Source of the DNA: Porphyromonadaceae bacterium UBA4262
GTDB taxonomy: Bacteria > Bacteroidota > Bacteroidia > Bacteroidales > Muribaculaceae
Reading direction: 5' to 3'
Length of the DNA: 16,950 bases
Assembly: GCA_002396085.1 (NCBI GenBank)
Contig: DGWI01000042.1
Span: 1 to 16,950 of the forward strand
The notes under the pieces were generated by a model, which searched no databases, was not told the DNA's origin, and saw only the letters and a program-made list of their open reading frames with translations. Within the stretch, counting starts at the first letter, position 1, and each line of letters opens with the position of its first letter. This document shows positions 1-6,031 of the stretch, in pieces. Both the position numbers and the translations under genes were made by a program.

Positions 1-551
1 GGATAATACACATCCTTGATGAATGGTTAAAGTCTTTGAAGGGAGTTGTGAATTGCTTTCAAATTTGTATCTTTGTAGGATAATACACATCATTGTTGAC
101 TTTGGCTATCATCTGCACCTGGTTGTGAATTGCTTTCAAATTTGTATCTTTGTAGGATAATACACATCAAACAGACTATATTACTACTAGTCCGGTTGGT
201 TGTGAATTGCTTTCAAATTTGTATCTTTGCACTGGATATTGCAACATATATGATGTCAACCGCTTGCGACTCACGTTGTGAATTGCTTTCAAATTTGTAT
301 CTTTGCACTGGATATTGCAACCGCCATGAGTGTGGCGACTTCCTCGTTGGGTTGTGAATTGCTTTCAAATTTGTATCTTTGCACTGGATATTGCAACCAA
401 CTGCGGCACGTTGTTGTACACGGCCGTCGTTGTGAATTGCTTTCAAATTTGTATCTTTGCACTGGATATTGCAACGTTTGTCAGTTAGCACTTATAAGAC
501 GAGTGTTGTGAATTGCTTTCAAATTTGTATCTTTGCACTGGATATTGCAAC
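1..551 (+). CRISPR. Type II-C CRISPR array, 8 repeats visible (left end off window), two repeat-tail variants
   Basis: Repeats are 47 bp: a partial one at 1-14, then 45-91, 122-168, 199-245, 275-321, 351-397, 429-475 and 505-551. All full copies share the first 31 bp, starting GTTGTGAATTGCTTTC and ending TATCTTTG. The last 16 bp is TAGGATAATACACATC in the first three (including the partial) and CACTGGATATTGCAAC in the last five. Spacers are 15-44, 92-121 and 169-198 (30 nt each), then 246-274 (29), 322-350 (29), 398-428 (31) and 476-504 (29). All are unique and I recognise none. The plus strand is the crRNA sense, because type II repeats begin with G(T)TTG-like sequence and the anti-repeat of the nearby tracrRNA pairs with this 5' part. 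No leader is visible: the right end joins a cas1 relic directly. Repeats of 47 bp with roughly 30-bp spacers are typical of Bacteroidota II-C loci. Confidence 0.98.
505..551 (+). promoter_or_regulatory. Promoter embedded in each CRISPR repeat (shown for the last repeat)
   Basis: Repeat bases 2-4 are TTG and bases 24-31 are TATCTTTG, 19 bp apart. This matches the Bacteroidota primary promoter (-33 TTG, -7 TAnnTTTG). In this copy the boxes are at 506-508 and 528-535. Using rnpB at 8411 as a ruler (first base 6 nt after the final G of the -7 box), initiation would fall near repeat base 37, so a transcript would carry about 11 nt of repeat tail and then the spacer. The same boxes occur in every full repeat. 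In Neisseria meningitidis II-C each repeat is known to carry its own promoter; here this is inferred from sequence. Confidence 0.65.
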
Positions 552-634
552 GCATCGGGCTTACGAAGAATCATCTGCGCGTTCTTGAGACTCAGTTAAG
601 CAGGATTGCCGATATATATTGTACGCTTCACCAT
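552..634 (-). pseudogene. cas1: cas1 relic: first 28 codons only, stop at codon 13, truncated at the CRISPR repeat
   Basis: Reading leftward from the ATG at 634-632, three bases after the cas9 stop codon, the frame gives MVKRTIYIGNPA, then TAA (598-596), then LSLKNAQMILRKPDA, ending exactly where the last CRISPR repeat begins; the final base of codon 28 falls on repeat base 551. This matches, from memory, the N terminus of Bacteroidota type II Cas1, which runs like M-[IV]-K-R-T-L-Y-F-G-N-P-A-Y-L-S-L-K-N. The stop replaces the expected tyrosine, a one-base change from TAC or TAT. The rest of cas1 (normally about 300 codons), all of cas2 and any leader are absent from this position. Position and spacing match the usual cas9-cas1-cas2 operon order. 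The fragment cannot make a functional integrase. An intact cas1-cas2 could lie left of the window. Confidence 0.85.
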
Positions 635-637
635 ACG

Positions 638-3600
638 TTAATACTCCCCAACATTGACAATCTGCCCTAGATGGTCGACACGAACCTTAACGATACCTTT
701 CAATCCAGCAAAACTCGTTATTCTAATCCAAGTTTTGTCTTTTAGTCTCTTGTCCTCCTGCACATTGGTCTCCAAATGATGGCGGAAAACATAATTTTTA
801 GTTGCTAACTTCTGTACACGATATAGGTGACGGCTGATGACATTGAGATTTTGCGGGTCTTGTAAGTCCAACTCAAGAGGATTGAAACCTTCGGTCTCAT
901 CGGGGAAGACAAAATACTCATTTCGCTTCATGGTGAACAGGAACTTCCATCCCAACTCGTGATTATAATTTTTATCAACAATCGGGAGGCCTTGCTGAGC
1001 ACGCTCATTGGCCTCGAAGAAAGAGACAATGTGTTCTTGCCAATTGCCATTGACATCCTCAAAGATTGCCACATGATGATTGTTGCTCGTACTGACATAG
1101 TCGACCGGCAATGTGCTGCCCTTCTCATCAATGATGAGTTGGCCGAACTTATCGCGCTTGTCGTGCAAAGGCGTAGCCACATTTACGCCAGTGATAGTTA
1201 CGCTCTTGATGGCAATACCTTTCTCTTTGTTCAGCCAAATGGGGTTATCGTCAAGATTAGTAAAAGCCTTAGCGGCATCCCCACCAAACTCATCCAGACG
1301 CCGCTGCAGGATTTCGCGGATTGCCTTGTCTACAACCTTATCCACCTTGAGGTCCTTAGTGATGGGGCGACGAATGGTGAAACGAGGTATCAACTGCACA
1401 GTTTTCACCTTTGCCGGCACTTGTACTGCATGAAGAATGTCGGCATATAGCGGATTCTTTTCCAGTGAATTCCTACCTGTGAAAGCCTTTTTAGGGTCAC
1501 CCCCAAATTCATCCAGTCGTTTCAACAATGCGATGCGATAGTCTTGCCGGGCAACTGTCGATATCTTCTCGGCATCAAATTTGGCACCCACGGTTTCAAT
1601 CTTTGTTTCATATTGATATTGAGAGCCAAAAACCGTCTCGTTGTGCATCTGCGCACGGGGTGTCAGTGTCACTTGACGTCTGATACCGCCCTTGGTTTTG
1701 ATGCGGTTCACACTAGGAGTAACAACCTTGTTTTTTGCTTTGATTGATACCACGATTTGGCTCATGTGTTCGAGAACCGCAGCGCGCAATTGGTCGTAGG
1801 GCATCGGGGGGATGAATCTACCCGAGTGGGTGATTTCTTTTCGCTGGATGGCAAATGCAGCCTGGTCAAGTTTCTTCCCGTCACTGGCATTCACATTGTT
1901 GATCAGTTGAATGTGTGACGGGCGCGTGAATGCGATGGTGAGCGCATCGAGTGCGTGATGCCGATGGTCATTGCGCTTGGTCCAGTCATGAATGATGCGT
2001 TTGACATGCCCTTCCTTGTTTTTGACTTCCTCGGTCATGCCCACAGCCTTGTATTTTTCCCAGTTGAGTTCTTTCATCACATCGATGAGTTGCCAATCTT
2101 CACGCAAACGAGCGGTGATGCTTCCCGTCGTTGTGACCACGCGGCGTGTTACTAATCCCAAGAGTTCTGTTGCTTTGCGAGCGATATACTGTGAGTCGCT
2201 GAGGTCGCGGTTCAAGAATCCGCTGGGGATATGTTCCTCGTCGGTCAACAACAACTCCCGCTTCTTGCGATCGAGAATCATCGCCACACGGGCTTTATAG
2301 TCGTCAATGGCTTGTGGCCCAAATTTGGCCATCACATAGTCAAATGCCGTCTGGTCAGCCTTTTCAAGATTAGCCGAACGAGTCTCAATTGTTTTGTTGT
2401 TCTGCGAGTCATCAAACAACTTGGCTTGTGGAATGATATGCTCAATGTCAAAATCACGAGAGAAAAGTTTCTCTTTTGCAATATAAGTACTTGTATAGAG
2501 AGTCTTGTAGCCCAGAGGCTCTAGTTCTTCGTACAATCGATAACGGATGATGTCATTGCGTGTAGGATTGGAGATGCCGAAAGGTTGTCCTTTGAGAATA
2601 CTGACAATCTGGTCGGTCTCTTTTGTTCTCTTAGCGATTCGCTCGGTCGCTTTCTCACGCTGCTCTCGAGTCTGCTTGAGTTCACGGGCCATTTCGACAT
2701 GGATTTCATCGAATGGTCCATACTGGGCAATCGCACCATTGACCACATGAATCATCTGGTTCAAGATTTTCTCGACCACTGGATTGCGCAGTGATCCACA
2801 TGGCATGATTTCCAATGCCGTCAGCAATTGCTTTTGGTCAATTTCTGCTCTTGTGAGTGAATTCTTTGAGTGCCGGTAACCTGCCAACTCGCATGCCTCA
2901 CTATAGAGGTGCCCCTGCTTCAAGAATGGCAGAATCTTCTTGATGGCCTTTGCACTCACTGAACCATAGTCCGCCTGAAATGTCACCGCCACAAGGGCTT
3001 TGGCATACTCTGAATTAAGACCAGTCAATTGCTCTATCTTCCTGAGCAAACCTTCAGTGCCAGTTTTAGAACTATCTCCCTCGTAGGAATACAACAAGTG
3101 CCACAGTTTATATGCCGCACTATTTTCGGCTTGAGAGTCATCAAAACTCAAGAAATCGGTCTTGGCTCCCAACACACCGAAAACAGCCGACAACTGATGT
3201 TGCTTTTGCTCCACAGTCATCTTGTCAAACTCATCAATGTCATGTCCGCTCCACTCCAAGATTTTCTTGTATGCCTCGACAAGAGCCACTTGCGTCGTAT
3301 TTCCCTGAATGGCATCGTAATTGAGACGATAACGCTTGGCGGGGAGCCCCAGGATTTTGAGTATAGCCGACTTTTTGAGTTCCTTACTGTAGGTGAGCGC
3401 ATCATGAAGCACGAGCCTTTGATTGTCGTTCAACGCAAAACCAGATTCTTCATTGGCATTGTCGTCATAGATGATAACATTGTTGATCGTCTGCCATAAC
3501 TTGAACTCTTGGTAGAGTGGTGAACTCTTGGGACACACACGTGAACCGGATAGCACTTTTTTATCATTACCCTTTGCAGTCTTCACGACAATCTCACGGC

Positions 3601-4744
3601 TCTCAAACTCACAGAATGAAATCAATCCTTTCTGTGATTTGAGTTTGCGCTGGTAGAAGATGATGGTGTCACGAACTTCTTCTTTCAGCGCATTGGTCAA
3701 CTCAGGGTGGAATCTCTTCTGTGTTTCCCAAATCGTTTCAAATTCATTGAGATAGTCCTGGCGATAAAAAACACGGTTCTTGAGTCGGTAGTGCGGGTCG
3801 GCATCCAGTTTGCTCATCAAGAACTCGCCCACAGTCATGTGTGCAATCTCCAACTCCTTGCTCAAGTCACTGATATTGCCCAGATACCCACTGGCAGCAG
3901 AAATTGCCCCATTCACCTCGACAAGTGCAGTGGCGACAGCCTCTAGTTCCATCTTTTGATGAAGAGACTGTGTGCGCCACCGATAATAAGTCAGCATTCT
4001 GACCTTGCGATCTTTCACCTCGGCAGGCACAACGTGACACAGCGCCTTGAATAGTTCAACAGTTCTTGACCTGCTCTGACCTTGCATCCGCTCTCTAGCC
4101 TCGTCGGTCAAGATCTCAGGATAATACTGCTGCTGCTTTGCCCATATTGCACCGAACTCAGCCATCAGATCAGATCGATAGAAACTGGGTATTAAGCGCG
4201 ACGAAGTGTTCTGCAACAAATCATAGGTCAACTCACCAGGTGTCAGATGCTCATTATAGAGACGACGAGCAATGGCCATGCCGTCAATCAATTCGCCCTC
4301 TTCCTGATTATTTGCCTTACGATTGCTCTTGTAACCACGCTTCTTGTTGATCATCAGCAACACTCTAGCCAATTCATTGAGTGATATCTCTTCTTTAGCC
4401 GCTTTTGCACGCAGACGATAAGTCTCAAAGGTGGTTCGGTTCCCATCTTCGCACAAGACAGCATCATCGGTGATAATGCGATTGCGAGTGAGTATTGCGA
4501 TAAGATGTTCACGCCTTTGCTTGTATCGCTGCAAGTTGCGACGCATGCCGCGCTTGAGGGTTCGATCAGCAGTCGTTGTGACGCTTTTACCTTTCTCGAA
4601 GTTATCTTTCTCGTCGGTAGTAAGCGGATTCACGCGGACACCCATTTTCACAATACCCGATTTTTCATTCTCTTGTTCTGACTGATCTATAACAGCCCAT
4701 CCTATACTGGTTGTTCCGAGGTCTAAGCCCAAAATTCTTTTCAT
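638..4744 (-). CDS. cas9: CRISPR-associated endonuclease Cas9, type II-C
   Basis: RNA-guided DNA endonuclease of 1368 aa that uses the tracrRNA:crRNA duplex to cleave invading DNA. Visible parts in order: RuvC-I (GLDLGTTSIGWAV, catalytic D8); arginine-rich bridge helix at about 60-85 (RTLKRGMRRNLQRYKQRR); an alpha-helical recognition lobe to about 670; RuvC-II (IHVEMARE, E684); the HNH nuclease (DIEHIIPQ, H769); RuvC-III (DHRHHALDAL, H930 and D933); and a C-terminal PAM-interacting region. All catalytic residues are present and the frame is open throughout, so it is probably active. The C-terminal region holds a duplicated motif, RLDEFGGD-x2-KAFT, at 1076-1089 and 1149-1162. The start is supported by the family N terminus MKRILGLDLGT and by a consensus promoter at 4783-4814. 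The cas1 relic follows its stop by 3 bp. The length equals that of S. pyogenes Cas9 by coincidence; the sequence type is Bacteroidota II-C. By eye its GC content is lower than that of the chrA genes beside it. Confidence 0.98.
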   Translation of the reverse strand: MKRILGLDLGTTSIGWAVIDQSEQENEKSGIVKMGVRVNPLTTDEKDNFEKGKSVTTTADRTLKRGMRRNLQRYKQRREHLIAILTRNRIITDDAVLCEDGNRTTFETYRLRAKAAKEEISLNELARVLLMINKKRGYKSNRKANNQEEGELIDGMAIARRLYNEHLTPGELTYDLLQNTSSRLIPSFYRSDLMAEFGAIWAKQQQYYPEILTDEARERMQGQSRSRTVELFKALCHVVPAEVKDRKVRMLTYYRWRTQSLHQKMELEAVATALVEVNGAISAASGYLGNISDLSKELEIAHMTVGEFLMSKLDADPHYRLKNRVFYRQDYLNEFETIWETQKRFHPELTNALKEEVRDTIIFYQRKLKSQKGLISFCEFESREIVVKTAKGNDKKVLSGSRVCPKSSPLYQEFKLWQTINNVIIYDDNANEESGFALNDNQRLVLHDALTYSKELKKSAILKILGLPAKRYRLNYDAIQGNTTQVALVEAYKKILEWSGHDIDEFDKMTVEQKQHQLSAVFGVLGAKTDFLSFDDSQAENSAAYKLWHLLYSYEGDSSKTGTEGLLRKIEQLTGLNSEYAKALVAVTFQADYGSVSAKAIKKILPFLKQGHLYSEACELAGYRHSKNSLTRAEIDQKQLLTALEIMPCGSLRNPVVEKILNQMIHVVNGAIAQYGPFDEIHVEMARELKQTREQREKATERIAKRTKETDQIVSILKGQPFGISNPTRNDIIRYRLYEELEPLGYKTLYTSTYIAKEKLFSRDFDIEHIIPQAKLFDDSQNNKTIETRSANLEKADQTAFDYVMAKFGPQAIDDYKARVAMILDRKKRELLLTDEEHIPSGFLNRDLSDSQYIARKATELLGLVTRRVVTTTGSITARLREDWQLIDVMKELNWEKYKAVGMTEEVKNKEGHVKRIIHDWTKRNDHRHHALDALTIAFTRPSHIQLINNVNASDGKKLDQAAFAIQRKEITHSGRFIPPMPYDQLRAAVLEHMSQIVVSIKAKNKVVTPSVNRIKTKGGIRRQVTLTPRAQMHNETVFGSQYQYETKIETVGAKFDAEKISTVARQDYRIALLKRLDEFGGDPKKAFTGRNSLEKNPLYADILHAVQVPAKVKTVQLIPRFTIRRPITKDLKVDKVVDKAIREILQRRLDEFGGDAAKAFTNLDDNPIWLNKEKGIAIKSVTITGVNVATPLHDKRDKFGQLIIDEKGSTLPVDYVSTSNNHHVAIFEDVNGNWQEHIVSFFEANERAQQGLPIVDKNYNHELGWKFLFTMKRNEYFVFPDETEGFNPLELDLQDPQNLNVISRHLYRVQKLATKNYVFRHHLETNVQEDKRLKDKTWIRITSFAGLKGIVKVRVDHLGQIVNVGEY

Positions 4745-4782
4745 ACTTTATTGAATAATGTGTTCGGTAAAGAAAGAGTGTG

Positions 4783-4814
4783 CAAATATACAAAAAACGC
4801 AGAAATAAATCAAA
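4783..4814 (-). promoter_or_regulatory. Predicted cas9 promoter
   Basis: On the minus strand TTTG (4814-4811) lies 20 bp before TATATTTG (4790-4783), a full match to the Bacteroidota -33/-7 consensus. Predicted initiation is near 4777, giving a leader of about 33 nt before the cas9 ATG. It lies back to back with the tracrRNA promoter at 4829-4860. Confidence 0.7.
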
Positions 4815-4828
4815 TTCTTGCTCAGTTT

Positions 4829-4860
4829 TTTGGTAGGTATAAAAAGAAGTTGTACTTTTG
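4829..4860 (+). promoter_or_regulatory. Predicted tracrRNA promoter
   Basis: TTTG (4829-4832) lies 20 bp before TACTTTTG (4853-4860), matching the Bacteroidota consensus. Predicted initiation is at about 4866, which is exactly the first base able to pair with the CRISPR repeat. Confidence 0.7.
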
Positions 4861-4865
4861 CAGTA

Positions 4866-4945
4866 CAAATTTGAAGCAATTCACAATAAGGATTATTCCG
4901 TTGTGAAAACATCAAGGGCGGGTTCTACTCGTCCTTTTTCTTTTT
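4866..4945 (+). ncRNA. tracrRNA of the type II-C system (about 80 nt)
   Basis: Trans-activating RNA that pairs with the crRNA repeat and anchors it in Cas9. Bases 4866-4886 (CAAATTTGAAGCAATTCACA plus A) form 21 Watson-Crick pairs with repeat bases 2-23, leaving one repeat U bulged; 4887 can add a G-U pair with repeat base 1. Next come AAGGATTATTCC (4888-4899), with a GGA/TCC hairpin like the nexus of II-C tracrRNAs, and GTTGTGAAAAC (4900-4910). A terminator hairpin has stem 4914-4923 with 4927-4936 (10 pairs, two of them G-U) around a 3-nt loop and is followed by a T-rich tract to 4945. The gene diverges from cas9 and converges with the chrA gene ending at 4980. Only the 5' part of the repeat is paired, so both repeat-tail variants are equally compatible. 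Confidence 0.92.
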
Positions 4946-4979
4946 ACTGGATATAATCTCTATAAATTAACCTTGAAGG

Positions 4980-5510
4980 CTAGAAGATGAGGTAGCCGGT
5001 GAGGCCGGCGAGGAGGATGACGAAGATGGGGTGGATGCGGGTGAAGTAGACGCAGCAGAATGAGGCGATGCAGATGATGATGGAGATGATGCGGTGGGTG
5101 GTTTCGTAACCGAAGTTCTCGCTGTTCATGAGCAACAGGGCGGCGCTGGCGATGAGGCCGACGACGACGGGGCGCAGTCCGCTGAAGGCTGCCTTGACGG
5201 CAGGGCTGTCGTGGTGTCGCCTGATCCAGTGGCTGGCGAAGAGGACAAGCAGGAACGGGGGCAGCACGACAGTGAAGGTGGCAACAATGGAGCCCCAGAC
5301 TGAGCCTGTGACGACATAGCCGATGTAGGTGGCACTATTGATGCCAATGGGGCCAGGAGTCATCTGCGAAATGGCAACGATGTCGGTGAACATCTGGCTG
5401 GTGATCCAGCCAGAGCCGACGACTTCGCGCTCAATGAGCGAGAGCATGGCATAGCCACCGCCGAAGCCGAATAATCCTATCTTGAGGTAGGCCCAGATTA
5501 GTTTAAGCAT
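4980..5510 (-). CDS. Chromate transporter, half-size ChrA subunit (second of a split pair)
   Basis: Short-chain CHR-family membrane protein of 176 aa. Members are proposed to export chromate across the inner membrane, the half-size proteins working as pairs of homologous halves with opposite topology; the substrate in gut Bacteroidota is not established. Visible marks are the N-terminal FGFGGGYAM motif, the conserved MTPGPIGINSATYIG stretch at about 50-65, and hydrophobic segments including a long C-terminal one (IISIIICIASFCCVYF, then IFVILLAGLTGYLIF). The paired half is at 6013-6558 on the same strand, but the two are separated by a four-helix-bundle gene and inverted repeats where one expects adjacent or overlapping genes. 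The start codon at 5510-5508 touches the heptamer repeat beginning at 5511, so its own upstream region has been replaced by repeat sequence. Confidence 0.88.
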   Translation of the reverse strand: MLKLIWAYLKIGLFGFGGGYAMLSLIEREVVGSGWITSQMFTDIVAISQMTPGPIGINSATYIGYVVTGSVWGSIVATFTVVLPPFLLVLFASHWIRRHHDSPAVKAAFSGLRPVVVGLIASAALLLMNSENFGYETTHRIISIIICIASFCCVYFTRIHPIFVILLAGLTGYLIF

Positions 5511-5546
5511 AAGGGTTTAGGGGTTAAGGGTTAGGGGTTAGGGTTG
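5511..5546 (+). repeat. G-rich heptamer repeat tract, left arm of an inverted repeat
   Basis: Degenerate 7-bp units (AAGGGTT, TAGGGGT, TAAGGGT, TAGGGGT, TAGGGTT). Bases 5521-5540, GGGTTAAGGGTTAGGGGTTA, occur as an exact reverse complement at 6007-6026. A related tract is at 11274-11291. Confidence 0.9.
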
Positions 5547-5593
5547 TTGCTTCTAAATCAAGACTTCATACTTTTTTGACAAACATAGGTCGT

Positions 5594-5965
5594 TTAGGGT
5601 TGATTTCCTGACATTCGTTCAAAACTAGACTTCAGGCCACTGAGCATGCGGGATATGTGCTCGACACTCGTTCGGGCATCATCTAACTCGCACTGCTCCA
5701 AATAGTTCAGATCATTGGCAAGGATCAATTGGCAGTAAACCTCCATTAATGAACCGTAAGCATATTCAATGAACCGCACTTTGTCTTTCCATGCTCTTCT
5801 TCCACTTCCTTCGGCAATATTTGAGGGTATAGAAATGGCAGCACGACGGATCTGATCGCAGAGACCAAATTTCTCAAATGCAGGAAATCTTGATTGCAAT
5901 TGATAGACATAGAGCACAAACTTGCGTGCTTCTTGCCAGACTTCTAAATTTTCGAACGAGTTCAT
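5594..5965 (-). CDS. Four-helix-bundle protein (23S rRNA intervening-sequence protein family, TIGR02436-like)
   Basis: Small protein of 123 aa with the family's hallmarks: an N-terminal NSFENLEVWQEARKFVLYVY helix, the central motif LCDQIRRAAISIPSNIAEGS (about 45-64), and an amphipathic C-terminal half (FIEYAYGSLMEVYCQL) predicted to be helical. The family is named after proteins encoded in 23S rRNA intervening sequences and is structurally related to the Avd proteins of diversity-generating retroelements; its function is unknown and it may bind nucleic acid. Here it is not inside an rRNA gene and I see no retroelement parts. It sits between two chrA halves and is enclosed by perfect 20-bp inverted repeats (5521-5540 and 6007-6026), so it looks like an inserted cassette. 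By eye its base composition is more AT-rich than that of the flanking chrA genes. I see no promoter of the Bacteroidota type directly upstream. Confidence 0.9.
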   Translation of the reverse strand: MNSFENLEVWQEARKFVLYVYQLQSRFPAFEKFGLCDQIRRAAISIPSNIAEGSGRRAWKDKVRFIEYAYGSLMEVYCQLILANDLNYLEQCELDDARTSVEHISRMLSGLKSSFERMSGNQP

Positions 5966-6000
5966 AATTGAGTGTGAGAATAATTGATGAGTTGCTGCTA

Positions 6001-6031
6001 AAACCTTAACCCCTAACCCTTAACCCTTAAA
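6001..6031 (-). repeat. G-rich heptamer repeat tract, right arm of an inverted repeat
   Basis: Bases 6007-6026 are the exact reverse complement of 5521-5540. The tract overlaps the 3' end of the adjacent chrA gene and supplies its last codons (about SLRVKG) and its stop at 6013-6015. Confidence 0.9.

Noticed and set aside
15..504. Spacers matching other parts of this window (self-targeting)
   Set aside because: No spacer of the seven shows an obvious match elsewhere in the window by eye; an alignment would be needed to exclude partial matches.
130..511. Several open frames of 60-90 codons on both strands over the CRISPR array
   Set aside because: They are made of the repeat read again and again with spacers; no real protein features.
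638..4744. Many plus-strand frames opposite cas9, including one of 163 codons at 959-1450
   Set aside because: Shadow frames of a strongly recognisable gene; none has a recognisable motif or a promoter.
638..4744. Type II-A assignment, because 1368 aa equals S. pyogenes Cas9
   Set aside because: The sequence motifs, 47-bp repeats, tracrRNA shape and lack of csn2 fit Bacteroidota II-C; the equal length is coincidence.
5511..5546. Telomere-like TTAGGG sequence suggesting a linear replicon end
   Set aside because: The tracts are short, internal and occur in both orientations between genes; they fit a dispersed heptamer repeat.
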